Source: Nepenthes gracilis (Eukaryota; Streptophyta; Magnoliopsida; Caryophyllales; Nepenthaceae). From it: a stretch of 64,000 nt of DNA. The translations under genes were made by a program, and so were the position numbers. Below are positions 13,080 through 25,894 of this stretch, in pieces. Location of the stretch: the NCBI GenBank assembly GCA_033239525.1, contig BSYO01000025.1, positions 9,210,001 through 9,274,000 on the forward strand. The letters are read 5' to 3'. Position 1 is the first letter of the stretch. Each line of letters begins with the position of its first letter. Below the pieces are notes generated by a model that was not told the DNA's origin, made no database searches, and saw nothing but the letters and a program-made list of their open reading frames with translations.

Positions 13080-14812
13080 TTAAACAGATGATGCAATGAA
13101 GGAGAAGCTCTACTTTTTGATTTTGCCAAGAAGGATTTTGCCACGATGTTTCGGGGTAGTAGGGGCAAATATGGACAATAACGCCGCACCCATGATATGT
13201 TGGTACATATTTAGTTTTGACGTCCGAACTATACAATTACTTCCTAACGATTTGGAAATTGACCAAATTCTTGGGGGAAATTTTCGACGACTGATCAATA
13301 CAGACCATACAAAGTGCTGCTTTTGTCTTGGTATGAAATTGGGTCGGATAAATACAATTCTAGATTTAATGTTTACATTTATGGAATTTTTTGAGCAACC
13401 CAACCCGCTTTTATTTCCTCTTATTTTTCCCAAACCAAGCATATTGTCCAATTGTTTTGACTCATTTAAAAATTATTTCAAATCATTGTGAAGTAGCCTC
13501 AAAGTTAGATTCAAGAGTCGTGATTTTTTCAATAAAAGAACTTTTTAATTTCTTAACTTCTTAAACTTTTATGTCTAACTCGGATTTAAGAGCTAATTTC
13601 TCATTTTCCAACTTTGTCAATTTAAACTTTAAGGACACGTTACTTTTCTTAATCTTGAGACATTTCTTAAACAATTTATCATAAGCATCCTAAAGGTCAT
13701 ACAATTTAGCCTCGGACTCATTCTCAAAGTCATCGGATAGAATAAGGTTTTCTTCCAAACATTCATTTATTCCACATATCGAGGTCATAAAAACCATATA
13801 CTTGATGGGACCATCTTCGGTGCATCTTTCAACATCATTTTCTTCATCATTGTTTAAGGTCACATTAGCTTTTAAGGTTTGATCTTGTTGGCGTTTAAGA
13901 TTTGGGCATTCAATACGATAATGGTCAAAACCTTTACAATTGTGGTATTAAACTCTTTGGATATTTTTTGATTTAGATTCTTTAATTTCACATCGACCTT
14001 TCTTATCAGGTTTAAGAGACCTTTTTAAATTCACACTTGGTATGTTAGATGAAAATTTATTTTTCTCAAGGATTTTTTAAAATTTTTAATAAATAAGGTA
14101 AAATCTTCATCGTCATTCGACTCCTCATTGGAATCACAGTCTCTCTCTTCCTAATAGATTTTAGAGCAATCGATTTAACTTAATTGATTGTGGAAGTGTG
14201 TGTTCATAAGTTTGGAGAGATCCTACAAATTTTTCGATCTTCATTTTATCAAGGTCTTTACTCTCTTTAATCACAATAACATTGAGTCCAAAATGTTAAG
14301 GAAGATATCTAAGGACTTTTCGAACTATTCTATTTTCTAGAATTCTTTCTCCTAAGTTAAATGTAGAATTTACAATGTCATTCAACTTAGTATAAAATTC
14401 ATCAAATGTCTCGTCATCTTATATCTTAATTTCCTCGAATCTAGTAGTGAGCATTTGTAATTTAAAATTTTTGACAAGTTTAGTTCCTTCATGAGTAATT
14501 TTAAGAATATCACATGCATTCTTTGAGGTCTCACACATAAAGATGCGTTTAAACTCTTCAGGGGATATGGTCATAAAAATAGTATGTAGCCCATTGCTAT
14601 TCTAATTGTATGAATCAAGCTCTTCTTTTGTTCATAAAAATGAGCTTTCAGTTCATCACCCGTAGTACTTTTGAGTAGAGTCCACCCAATTTGAGTGCGT
14701 GCCCACACGCGTTCATCCATCTATTTGAGAAAGGTTCTCATACAAACCTTTCAATAGGTATAATTGCTCCAATCAAAGTGGAAGGAACAGACAGCGATTG
14801 ACTAGTATGCAT
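13080..14812 (-). pseudogene. Copia gag pseudogene of element E
   Basis: The minus strand has an ATG at 14812, 30 bases from the PBS. Fragments then follow in Sirevirus gag order. Near 14250 it reads ESKDLDKMKIEKFVGSLQTYE, the conserved segment before the basic linker. Around 13900-13950 a zinc knuckle reads HNCKGFDHYRIECPN, with the first Cys of CX2CX4HX4C lost. Next come an acidic block and the YDLQDAYDKLFKKC coiled-coil-like block at about 13680. At 13110-13451 an open 113-codon piece follows. There are many stops and frameshifts. The knuckle and coiled-coil blocks match the fragment at the start of the window (J). Confidence 0.75.
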
Positions 14813-14841
14813 CTAGATCAGGGTCGTTGATCGAGGTGTGT

Positions 14842-14852
14842 CTCTGATACTA
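14842..14852 (-). other. Primer-binding site of element E
   Basis: The minus strand reads TAGTATCAGAG, one base different from the initiator-Met tRNA type TGGTATCAGAG, two bases inside the right LTR. It marks the right LTR as the 5' LTR. Confidence 0.75.
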
Positions 14853-14854
14853 AT

Positions 14855-15940
14855 TGAAGAGGACTTTTTGTCCCAAATTGCACAATAAAATTTTTAACCC
14901 CGTTTAGGATTAACGAAAGCAATGTAAAATTAAATATTCAATATACGTAAAGAATATTTATATCTAAATGTTAAGAATAATCATATGCATAAAACATATA
15001 TAATAATAAGCAATAGTAAAAAGAGATAATTTTTGGTGGCGAAGTGAAAACTCGATATCCTCAACTATCAAGAAAAATCTTTTGAGTTTTAACAGTTAGG
15101 GAAGATATGCACTATGAAAATTAACTTATAAACCGAGTGTATAGACATGCTAACCTAGCCGACTTACTCCCGTCTTAAAATCCCTACTAAGGAACTCATT
15201 GTATTTGCCCACAGTAATAAAATCGGACGCCTTCCGATCTTCACGTTATCTTTCCTCTCGAACCATTTGAATTGCCACACACCATCGAATCCCCTTTTTC
15301 ACAACACTCACATCACTAACAAAGGTAAAAGGGTAGGAGTGTTGAATTGGTAAAGAGAAATTGGTGAGAAAACCCGTTAACATATGAAACACAATGATAT
15401 AATTTTGGTGTTCTCAATTTGAGCAAGATTAATGAAATAAAAGTTGAATTTTTCTCAAAGGGGGCGCTCCAAAATGCTTCAGTAAAAGTTAGGGCAACTA
15501 AAAGAATGAAAAAATCTATCGAGAGCTCGAAAAAGGAGTTTAAAATTAATAACCGTTACCACAGTGCTCGAGTGCGGTTCAAGCGCACCTCAAGCGCGCC
15601 TAGGGTTTCAAAAGAAAACTCACAAGCGCTCGAGCGAGCAGGCGGCGAGCATCGAGCATGTGACTACTGGTTTTGGCGCTCGAGCGCATGGTGAGCGCGC
15701 AACGGGCGCGAGGCTATTGAAATTGGAGCTCGAGTGGATGGCGAGTGCATGGAAGGTGCAAGGTTTCTGGAATCTAGGCTTGAGCGACGATCAAACGAAC
15801 AGTAGGCACGATACTCCTGGTACTCAGGAACGGGCTGTCATAAAAATAAGTTGATGCAGCACTTCAATAAATATAACCCAACATTGATACATGACTAAAT
15901 ATGGTTATAGAATATGACAACCATAAAAATGACCCTAACA
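14855..15940 (-). repeat. 5' LTR of element E
   Basis: Uninterrupted copy, 1086 bp, with plus-strand ends TGAAGAGG and CCCTAACA. It holds a GC-rich block with several CTCGAG palindromes at 15560-15790, followed (in the sense of transcription) by AT-rich DNA. The 91- and 96-codon plus-strand frames at 15419-15854 are antisense to the LTR and have no known domain, so I do not call them genes. Confidence 0.85.
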
Positions 15941-15945
15941 ACAAC

Positions 15946-17974
15946 CATAAAGAGTTGTCACATCTAGCCCTTGCTGAAACCATTGAGGATTTTGGGCTAA
16001 TTGTTAATATATTAATCTCATACACTCATATATGTTTAATTATCATTCTTACACTAAAACATGCCTAGATTAATATTCCATTAAAAAATACAGTTTCAAG
16101 TAAGTACAACCTTACGAGTCAGCTCAAATTAGATTAATTATCATTCTAAATGTTGTATTTTGTTTTTCTTTTTTACTTAGCATCTAACTTTAAACTTAGG
16201 GGCAATGAAGCATCGTGTTTTGTATTTTAAGGCTTAGTGGGACATGGTAGACCTAGTAAGATGATAAGAGTTAAAAACTTTGTTTATTCAGAGGTTTTCT
16301 TATCTTCTTTGTAATCACTTTTCTGTGTTACCTTAATGCGTGTATGACCTTCTTGTTTGCTCCATAGTTAGATAAAGAAGATTATATAAAAATTTTATAG
16401 TATTAAAAAATGTGAAACTTACAAAACTATTATGCAGTTCATAGCCATCCGATATTTTTTGTATGTCTGGAAGATTGAGGTCTACGTTTCATAAATAAAT
16501 TTGTATAATTATATGACCATTATATAGTATGATATCAAGAAATATCACAACAAGAAGTACTATATTTGATTTATTTAGAGAGTTGAAAATTCTTTAAAAC
16601 TAGTTCCTATATAGATGATTGGAGATTATCTTAGGCTAATATCTATATTGAGAGTTGGGGATTCTTATATAGGATTTGGTTGAAACATTTATGTACCAGT
16701 GGTGGCAAAGTTTTGAGAAACTATGGATTTTATTGCATGCTTAACTTGTAAGTATCAATTACCTCATAATAATTTCTAGTCACTAGGGGTATGAATACAC
16801 GATATTTGGTTCACAATAATATAATAAGATCTAATTAGATTATTAATTTATCTCTTGTAGTAGAAACATTTGTTGTAATAGGTTTAATAGACACTATGTC
16901 CTCATTGAGACCCACATTATGTGAAATTCTTTTATCTTCTTGATATATATATTTGGTGGGATATATTCTTATTGCTACTCTTAAATTATAATCACGATAA
17001 ATTAGAGTTATAAATAGAGTTTATTATTGAGTTTTATATTATTATTATTACTTTTGTATTTATTAGTATTGTGTTATTCAGAATAATTATTTATTATTAT
17101 ATATTGATGATTATTATTACTTACTAAATATTTGATCTATTTTTATATTTTATTGGTTTCGGATTATAGTAGTACTAGTCAAAGTTCATGCATTCATTAT
17201 TAAACTATCAAGTAAAGATGATTTTAGAATCTAGCGAGTTTTTATGTTTAAGAGCTAGAGGTATTTTATTTGCTCCCCTAAATATTAGATAAATATTTAT
17301 TTTCTGCACTACATCCTTTAGAATTTTCAATGTATTTGGACTTTTGCCTTGGTGTATTACAAGGATATAGATATTTTGCACTGATGTTTTATTTTTAAGG
17401 TTTTAGAATAGCATTAAAGTGTATTTGAGATTTCATATAAGTAATTTTGGTGGGTCTATTGATTTGGGTTCGGATTGTCACAATTGTCATACACATCTTT
17501 TCTCCACAACTTAGTGTCTCACAGCTCCTTATAGCCTAAAGAGCAACTAGTTACACGTTTGAACAATTGAATAGCCATGCAGTCATGGGATATCTATCAA
17601 GACCACTTCTTCTAACTAGTTGAAAATTTTTCATGACCTTCTAGAAAACCGCCTCTGCTAGCCACCAATGATGCTTTGAATAACTTCTGTGAACTATTTC
17701 GGACCACAATCAAAGTCTTACAACCATGTCACCATCTTGCACACTTCAAAGACCCACTTGAACTTATGGACCTGAGCTCTGAATAGGAGCTCCCCTCGCC
17801 AAGATCTCACAAGCTGAACCCCTTTTAAACCCTGCGTTGCTCGACTATGCTTCTAAACTCAATCCATGTGGCCAACGTGCCACAAGAATAAATGCTATAG
17901 CTAGACTTGTAAGCAGGATGCTAAGTGACTAATACACTACTGCAATTTTTTCCCCTTTAGTTTTTGTGCCACCT
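15946..17974. other. Unassigned AT-rich DNA with a possible LTR end
   Basis: The first 50 bases appear to be the remainder of the tandem-repeat unit split by E. No gene is recognised in the rest. The sequence gggttcggattgtcaca ending at 17482 resembles the gggttcgtgaca end of LTR B, so a degraded LTR could lie here. No matching start or duplication was found. The stretch 17490-17960 is more GC-balanced but has stops in all frames. Confidence 0.35.
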
Positions 17975-17982
17975 TTGAGGGT

Positions 17983-18378
17983 GATGATAGCAAATTTTGA
18001 TGTGAATATCATAAATATTTTAAATTAGAAGAGACTTGATTTTATTTAATTAGAAAAAATTTTATTACTTTTGATTTTATTTTATTTAAAATATTTTATT
18101 GTAAGATTTTTTGATGAGATTTTATTTTTATTTAGAAATTTATATTAATTTAGTTAGAAAATTATGTGTGTTTTCAAATTATCCTAAGAATAGGGCTTCT
18201 ATATAAGGATTCTAAACTTTATTATTTAATATATTAATAAATTAAATAAAATTTGAGTAATTGTGATTTTTCTCTATTAATCTTTATTTCTCTTCTCTCC
18301 ATTCCTCCTCCCCTATTTCTTCCCATTCGCCCAATTTCTCTTTCCTTTTCCCTTCCTTTTTTCTCTTTTCTATATTAA
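17983..18378 (+). repeat. 5' LTR of element A
   Basis: It shares with 45620-45890 the ordered segments ttttatttttatttagaaatttata, ctaaactttattattta, aataaattaaataaaattt and cttctctccattcctcctcc. It ends just before tttgatatcaaat, a poor match to the TGGTATCAGA PBS (two mismatches in the core). A TATA-like ttctatataaggat lies at 18197-18210. About 400 bp, typical of small chromovirus LTRs. Confidence 0.6.
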
Positions 18379-18390
18379 ATTTGATATCAA

Positions 18391-19363
18391 ATACTAAATT
18401 CTTACTTTTTTTTTTTGTCTTGCCTTTTTAGCACCCCAACATAACACATTAGCAAAACCTCTCTGCCTCCTATCCACTTTTACAACATTCTTTCTGTGCA
18501 ACCAACAGTATCACCAACTCCACTGTCCCGCCATCCTATACCATAGCATACATTTTGTATCTTCTTTCGGCAAGCAGCATATTTCTACTTTACAGTTATT
18601 TTAAAAAAAATTATTTTTTCTGTCTATGTAAAAAAAATAAAATAATTATTGATAAAAAAATTATTGTTAAAAAAAGTTTTTTTAAAAAAATATTGAAAAA
18701 AATGATATTGTGAGAAAAAAAAAATCAAATAGGCAGAAAGAGACGAAAAAGAAGCAACAATAGCAAGAAGACGAGCATCGGTTGCCAAACTCACCGGCAA
18801 ATCAGCGGACAACGTTTTTCTCCCATTCAACTCACCGGAACCATCCTCTATGTCACCACTGATGACCACCACCATCACATCTCCCATAGTCACCAAGCCA
18901 ATTCATGCTGAACCTACCATCCAAACCACCACAAAGCCTGAAACAACCACCACCAAGTGACCAAGCTCCAGAACTATTAAATAAAGCCAACCTTTCGAGC
19001 CATAACCCAACCCAAACCCAAGCCGCCGCATCTTTCTTTCTTCAGCAAGAGAGATAGAGATAACAAAAATAATAACACTCATACTGAGAGAGGAACACAC
19101 GAATCGAATCTGCATCCTCTCCATCTTCATCTTCTTCTTCGCATTTGCTCTCATCACCCTCTGCCTTTTGGGTATGTGTGTAAGAATGAGAGAGAGCGCA
19201 GGCTGTGGGTGTGTGCGTGTGGGTTTTGAAAGGTGTGAGTGGGTGTGTATGCATGTGTGTAAAAAGCATGCAAAGAAAAAAAAGATAATAAAAAGGGCCA
19301 AAGAAGGAAAACTAGTGTTCTTCGAGGCCACATTATATAAGCAGATCAAATCATCTTTCGTAT
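18391..19363. other. Leader of element A or older insertion, unassigned
   Basis: A low-complexity A-rich tract (18600-18730) is followed by a more GC-rich block (18740-19350). A 161-codon minus frame (18903-19388) is mostly simple His/Thr and Phe strings from CA- and GA-rich repeats, with no domain. A gtgtgtgggtgtg-rich purine/TG block lies at 19170-19265. The distance from LTR to gag is longer than usual for this lineage, so part of this may be an unrecognised insertion. Confidence 0.35.
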
Positions 19364-21540
19364 TGTGAGGACCAGATCCCAAAAACATGATAATTTTTAT
19401 TTATTTAATTAATATAAATGTGTTTGAGGTGAATGGATTAAGAAATAATATGGAGGGAATTCAGTTTAGAGGCAAAATAAGTCTCCAAGGCAACGGTGCC
19501 CAGATGGCGCCTAAGGCACCACCGGGGCCTATTTAACAGAATGCCCCGTGGCGCTCAAGGCGCCACCCGAGCGGAACTAACAGAACCGGGCGGTCGAAGA
19601 GAATCCAGTTCGCACACGAGCACGACCGAGGATTTGTACTGGGTGCCTACTCAGCGCTCGAGGACTGCTCGAGTGTCGGTCACGGGCCTAGTCACGTGAC
19701 TCTCTTTTCCTTGTGTTTTAAATGGGGAATTTGGAATTTAGGGCTCATTTCTCCAACAGCATACGACAGTGAACGAATGAGAGAAGAGAGGAAGGAGAGG
19801 GATGAGAAGAAAAAAATGGAAAATCTTCTAATCCGCTCCGATCAAAGTCACGGTAATTGTAAACTAAGCTCAGGCAAGTGTACCTCAGACTCTATTTTCT
19901 ATTTTTACTGCTTTTCTATATCTCTAAAAGTGTATTTATACTTTAAATACATGGTTTCATATATTTACCATAAATAACCCTTGTTTCTCCTGATTAATTG
20001 GTCAGATTTTAAGTTTACTTATATATATTACCGGTTATACCTCTGATTTCATGAAAATGCATATGTTCGGTGTCCGTTTATTGTCCAAAAATTTCGGTGA
20101 AACCCTAGGTACGAAAATGAAGAGTTTTAATGATTTTAATCCATAGCATCTGTTATATAAAAGTTAATCTGTACTGAAATAAAGATCCTGATATAAACTG
20201 CTTCTGAAAATTTTACACTGACTTATACTAATTAATTATTGTGGACTTCTAAAGCAAAATTGAAGGGTTTTAGACTGTTAATGTATATTCTAAAACTGAC
20301 TGAAGAGTTATCATAAAACTCTGAATAATTTCTAAAACTAAAAAGGGCTTTTGGTTATGAAATAGAAGGAAAAATATTTCTTATACTGTTATTTAGGACC
20401 CATGACTGATATACAGTCAGGTTAGGTTCTCCGGCATGCCTTAGAACGTTAGGGTGGTAATTGAGGATAATTCTATCCATAGAGTTATTTGTGAACCGCT
20501 CTTTCTCATGGTGTTAAACTAGAAGGTAGTTTACTGTTACCAGCCGACGTACTATACTGAATCCCGCGAGAAGGGATGTCCCATGAGATGGGACTACTGT
20601 TACAGGCTTTGATTGTGCATAAACACAATCTATTCTCGATTATTTACCTTCTCTACTAGTAGGGTCTACTGGTTGGGTCTTTTACTGATAGGAAAAAGGA
20701 TTTTCTATAATCTATAAAATTAAAATCGATTTCTGCTTTCTGAAACCTGTCTTATCAACTTAGTATTAATGAAGTATAATTACAGTGACTTCTACTTTTC
20801 GAAACTTAAGTGTTTCTGTTTTTCGAAAGTTCTATAAATTACTGTTTTATAGCGTTTATATTTCAACATACATCTGTATCTGTTTTACGATATTTTGTTC
20901 TGCATAAAAATTTTACTGTATGTCTGCATGTACCTTACTGTACATCGACTCATTGTTTTACTATTTTTTCCCTCTAGATGAGATTGTAGAGCTATTACCG
21001 GACGAAAAGGAGTGATCTAAAGACTAATTTGAAGACTTCGAAGATTCAAAATATTTTGAAGTAATCATGAAGAAACATTTGGATGTAAAGACCAGACTTT
21101 GATATATGATTTTGTATGTGGATTATATGTATACGGATTTAGTATATAGAAATGCATGTGATGTAAGTGATGAAATAGGAAACTATACTTCTATAGGTTA
21201 ATAGTTCTGCTTCCGCTATATGTTTTCTAAATTTCTGTACAGGTTCTAAATGATATCTCTTATACGTACCTGATTTAGTAGATTGGATTGTATTAAAGTC
21301 ATAGATGACATCTGTGGTCTTGTGAACGCATGTTGTAGGAAATATTATAGTATAGATGGATAGTTGTGTGTATGTACTGGTTTATGTGCAAGTTTTGTAC
21401 AGGTTTATATTTCAATTTAGTCTAATTTTAGAAAAAAACTATGCCCATTTTTTCCTAAGACTTTAAGTAAGACTTGGGTTTCATTCCTATTCTGAATGAC
21501 GGAATTATCTGAGGAAACAAAAAAAATCCGTTCCGTCATA
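19364..21540 (+). repeat. Solo gypsy LTR G, plus orientation
   Basis: It starts TGTGAGGACC and ends TTCCGTCATA (canonical final CA changed to TA). Perfect CGTAT duplications lie at 19359-19363 and 21541-21545. Internal order agrees with LTRs C and F: a GC-rich block with a CTCGAG-containing segment at 19490-19690, a CT/GA-rich transition, cccctctagatgaga-like text near 20970, and a terminal inverted pair TGACGGAA...TTCCGTCA (21497-21504 with 21531-21538). No coding region remains, so it is the product of LTR-LTR recombination. Confidence 0.85.
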
Positions 21541-21893
21541 CGTATTTAGGCACGCTCATTCTATTTTATTTTTGGTAATATATTTCTACCTTCTTTAATA
21601 GTATTTAATTTTATCTGTATGTATCATTTTATTTCTTATAAAAAATTCCTTTCACCCCCTCTAATTACCATTATAGTAGATATGTAATCGTATTATAATT
21701 GATTCTTACTTTATTATTTTAATAGATTAGTAATACTTATTTATATAATATGAGCCACACAAAATCTGAAAAAAAAAAAATATTGACTTGAATTGCCTCG
21801 ATTGTTTATTGATCTTAACATTGTTAGTCATATAGGTGTTTCATGCACTTGCAAATTAGTTGTATTATTTTTCATAATACCCCTGACCTAGTT

Positions 21894-22850
21894 ATGGACT
21901 CTAACAAATTTGAAATTTTAAATCAATAGTTAACCCAATTAGTTTTCAATCAATAACAATTATAAAATCACATGATTACCATTCAATCTAACCTGATCAC
22001 TACTCGTCAAACAAATTTAGATCTCATAAACCGAGTTACTATTTTAGAAATAGGGCCTCCTTCATCAGATGTTGACAATTTTGTTGTATCTCCCAATAAG
22101 ACTCACAGACAAAAACAAGATAGTCGAGTACCTCATAAATGTGATTGTAAGACCCAACATTATGATCAAGAGCCAAATGAAGACGAATACTTTTTTAAAA
22201 ATATTAAATTAGATGCCATTTTGATGGCTATTTGAACCTTTGAGTTTTTAATCAATAGATCCGAGATATAAATCATTTATTTAAATGATATGGTATTTTG
22301 AAAAATAAGAGAGTTTAGTTTACTATTCTCAAGTTGACTAGAAATACTCAATTATTTTAAAAAAGTGTTGAGAAACTCCTTGTTAGGCGTCAGGTAGCCA
22401 TTGTCAGGAATTAGGCTAAAATAAAACAACACTTTCAATATAAATATTTACCCCTACTCACATAGTAGCAACTTACTAGACTAATGGAATATCTTTTGAC
22501 AAGGTAATTGATCTATAATTGAGTATATAACTCAATTCGATAATTTTTAGATGAGATGTCATATCATTGAGGACAATGCCATGACATTAAGTAAGTTTGA
22601 TAAGCACTACATGAAGATTTTAGGAGAGAAACTATCATCCATAAAGTTATGACTCTGGACTATGTGTATAATTTGGTTTGAAATTTTAATTACTTAACAA
22701 AATATCGTATTGTTAATCTATATGACATACTCCTATTATCATTTCTAAGTCCATCTTAGGGCCCTCTCTGTCCACGATTCCCTTACAAAGAAAGCCTGAG
22801 AAAAGGGTGTTGAAACTATGAGAAGAAATTTTTAGTTACAATACTTCAAT
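21894..22850 (+). pseudogene. gag remnant of element A
   Basis: The ATG at 21894 opens MDSNKFEILNQ. After stops, a clear frame (21972-22235) ends DEYFFKNIKLDAI, equivalent to the acidic segment followed by IKLDAPTFDG in chromovirus gag. Across frameshifts the pieces with QGN.SIIEYITQFDNF.MRCHIIEDNAMTLSKF at 22500-22600 follow, again gag. A degraded zinc-knuckle segment (FNYKGFGH) lies near 22850. At least a dozen stops. Confidence 0.75.
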
Positions 22851-23039
22851 TATAAAGGTTTTGGACATAACCTTATTTATTGATGAGTAAAATAGAATAA
22901 ATGAGGAACCCTTTAAAGAACAAGTATATAAATGCAAGTTAGAAGAGTTTGATGACTTAGGTGGTAATGTCATTGACACATTTATAAGCTACATCATGAC
23001 TAATTCCTTTAACCTAAACTTTTATTCTCCATCTCCTGA

Positions 23040-23500
23040 TAAACAATTTCTGAGCATTGTATGATATAGCTTGACGCAATCCAAAGCAACTGATAACTAG
23101 TGTCGTCATTTTATCTTCCATACTTATATCAAAGTAAATGATAAGAATTATAAGATTATCGTCAATAGCGATAGTTGTATCAATGCGGTTTTAGCTAATA
23201 CTATTTCTCATTTGGAATTAAAAGCTGCCCACATCTTAATCCATACAACGTCTTATGGATTGACACATTTTTTATAACAATCAAAGATTATTATCTCGTA
23301 CACATAAAATTCTTAGAATATAAAAATCATAGTTGGTGTGATATACCAATGGACATGAGTCATATTATTCTTGAACGCCCTTGGTTATATGACTTGTATA
23401 TAACAATCCAATGTTGTTTTAATTCCTACTCTTTTGTTTAAAAGGGAAAGAAAATTTACCTCTATCATTGACCCCTAAAATTGATAAGTCTTAATAGAAA
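23040..23500 (+). pseudogene. Protease remnant of element A
   Basis: The frame at 23151-23240 reads YKIIVNSDSCINAVLANTIS, matching the I-D-S-G-S-x-x-N-V protease site of chromoviruses, with Asp to Asn and Gly to Asp changes. At 23345-23440 PMDMSHIILERPWLYD corresponds to the VLLGRPW motif at the end of the protease. Inactive by substitution and by stops. Confidence 0.75.
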
Positions 23501-23559
23501 AATGGTTGTGGTAAGAATAAAATGATTACATATCATTAGTCCTATAATATTTGAACGAT

Positions 23560-23650
23560 CAGCTATAAGCAAATTCAATACACTAGATACCTTTATGAGG
23601 GTCATAATCCAGGTTTTATGTCCTTTTATGGGATAGTTTCTAATAGTTTA
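23560..23650 (+). pseudogene. RT fragment of element A, upstream of solo LTR D
   Basis: The frame reads TFMRVIIQVLCPFMG.FLIV, the segment just before the catalytic YFDD box. It continues exactly at 25895 with YFNDIFIYS after removal of D. The RT fingers (about 120 codons expected between protease and this point) are missing, so an internal deletion has also occurred. Confidence 0.75.
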
Positions 23651-25656
23651 TATCACAAATTTAAATTAAATATATCAATTTAAATAATTAATTATAATTT
23701 ATAAAAGTTAAAATTCTAAATAAATTTAATAAATATATTGTGTCCCAAAATTTGAGTATGACAAACTAAATATACAAGATTTTATAAATTAACATCCGTG
23801 TAGGATCTCATTAGATAACCATCTAGATAATATAAATACAACATACTCTACAATCATAGTAAAGAAGGTAATAATTCATCTATAATCATAATTAGACATA
23901 ATATAATATCTCAACTATTTTCAAAATATGACAATGGGCCTATGCCCGATAAATTTTAAAAATTTAATCATATCAAATACCAATTTAAATCATAATGGAT
24001 CTAACCAAATCTTTTATTCTAAAGAAACAAAATATAAAAGATGAGTTTAAAACCCAACAAATATCATATTTAAACAAAATGAATCCCATAAATTAGAGGA
24101 AGAGTCAAATGAATAAATATCTGATCAAATAATCGAATAAATTTAAATCGCTGATAAAATAAATCCAATAGAAATCTAAGATTTACAATCTAATGGTAGT
24201 CTCGTATTTGAATTAAATATCAAAATTTAAAATAAATATCCTAATCAGAAAACAATCCTCATTGGGATATATATGCATATATATATATATATATAATAGA
24301 AGTGATTCGGATCAATTTTAATAAGCGAATATGCAATCCAAATCCAAGTTCAAGTCCAGAACCCGATCAGCTCATGATTTGGGATGGAATCTAATAGTCG
24401 GATGATCCAATAACATGCACAAAAATCGAAATAGTATCGCAATAAATAGTCTAAATGTCTAAATTAAAATATATAGTTAAAATTATTTGTAAGACACATA
24501 TCAAGGTCTCTCTATGGACAAAATCAATGAATCTCAAATACAAATTCAAATCAAAATTTAATACAAATTAATGCAGAAATATAAATTATAAACCAAATTT
24601 AAGTTTTGATTATTTAAAAATTAGTTTGAGGAACAATTACACATATTTTCAATAACCTTATACCATATTAAATGTAAATTAGGTAGTATACTTGACCACT
24701 CATGTACTCTATCTTTCATAAGTAAGGTTACTTAATTATGTTTTACTATTCGCGACTTTGGATACAATCTTTAAGTTTAGCAGATATGTTAAAATGTCTA
24801 AATATTTTATAAGGTCAAATCAAATCATCTAAATAGAAAGGGTCACTACTCTAAACTTTTCTTACCAACGAAAAAGAATTTTTAAATAATAAATATATTC
24901 TCATCAGAAGTTAGCCAAAATATCCAAATCTAAATATAGTGACCACAACTTGGTATATATATGTGAAAATGCATGGCTTATGTAAGTTTTATGCACATAT
25001 TTGTATATACATGTTGATATAAATTATATAATGTTTGATAAATTATTCAGATTTTTTTAAAAATGAAACTTTCAAAATTATAAAGCTCATACTAAAAACT
25101 CCCAAATTGGCCAATAAGCCATACATACATGTTTAGAATAAACAGATCGAGTGTATAAAAATAAATACATGTTAATAAATATTCTAAACAGTATTCAAAA
25201 TATATCAAATATTAAATTAGACTAAAAAAAGGTTACAGATACTTGCCCTAATTTTATATTTCGCAAATTTGAAGAAAGGATGTTCTGAAGTATCTAAATC
25301 AGACATTTTCTCTCTTGTCGGCGCGTCCTCTCTCTACCCAAGCACTGCCCCTCTCTCTCCTTAGCAAGCCCGTCTCGCCCACGACTGTTGCTGCCTTTGC
25401 CACCTTGTACGACCGTCGCTAGCCTTCCCAACATCACCTTACCTCCGCCACCGCCATAGCTCTGCTACCTGACTATCGAGCGCTCCTCCCTTCTATGCTA
25501 TTAGCCACCGACTGAGTCGACCATCGCTGAGCTACCCACCTGCGCCGTCCGACCTCCTTCCTCCTCCTCCTCCTCCTCCTCTCTCTCTCTCTTTCTCCCT
25601 CTCCCTCTTTCTCTCTTCCCGATATCCACCACCTCTCTATTTCTTTTATCTTTTTC

Positions 25657-25702
<46 letters not shown>

Positions 25703-25894
25703 TTTTATTTTCTTTTTTTTATTTCATAATCCAAATCAATATTCGAATTATAGTCTGGATGCACATTGGGTGCCAACCCAATAGATTTAAATATTTTTTA
25801 AAATTTTATAATATTTAATTAATATTTTACGTCTAAATTACTCAAAATCATAATTAATATTAAAATAATCTAAATAGAGAGTCAGAATATTACA
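23651..25894 (-). repeat. Solo gypsy LTR D, minus orientation
   Basis: The reverse complement starts TGTAATATTCTGACTC, close to the TGTAATATCCCGGACCTC start of LTR B. Its other end (plus tatcacaaatttaaatt) aligns to the reverse complement of the B end (tgtcacgaacccgaaccc), and ttgagtatgacaaactaaatata aligns to the B ctcgggtgtgacttcaaacatat. It contains a CT/GC-rich block (25315-25625) followed by (TTA)n at 25655-25700. Flanks are gttta and attta, a target duplication with one change. The insertion splits the RT catalytic box of A between Val and Tyr-Phe-Asn-Asp. Confidence 0.75.

Larger units (their letters stand above)
9255..15940 (-). mobile_element. Copia element E, Sirevirus-like, pol-deleted, minus strand
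   Basis: Both LTRs are present (about 1.09 kb each once the solo LTR F is removed from the left one), ending TG...CA and flanked by perfect ACAAC duplications. The PBS lies next to the right LTR and a purine tract (rc: aaaatgggagat) next to the left LTR, so transcription runs right to left. The internal region is only about 2.36 kb: a decayed gag, then non-coding DNA containing the caaaaagagggag-type 3' region known from Sireviruses. Integrase, RT and RNase H are absent. It cannot move without help and is decayed in any case. Confidence 0.85.

Noticed and set aside
18903..19388. 161-codon minus-strand ORF
   Set aside because: Made largely of CA/GA-rich and T-rich simple sequence giving Phe, His/Thr and Lys/Met strings. 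There is no domain and it crosses the start of solo LTR G.
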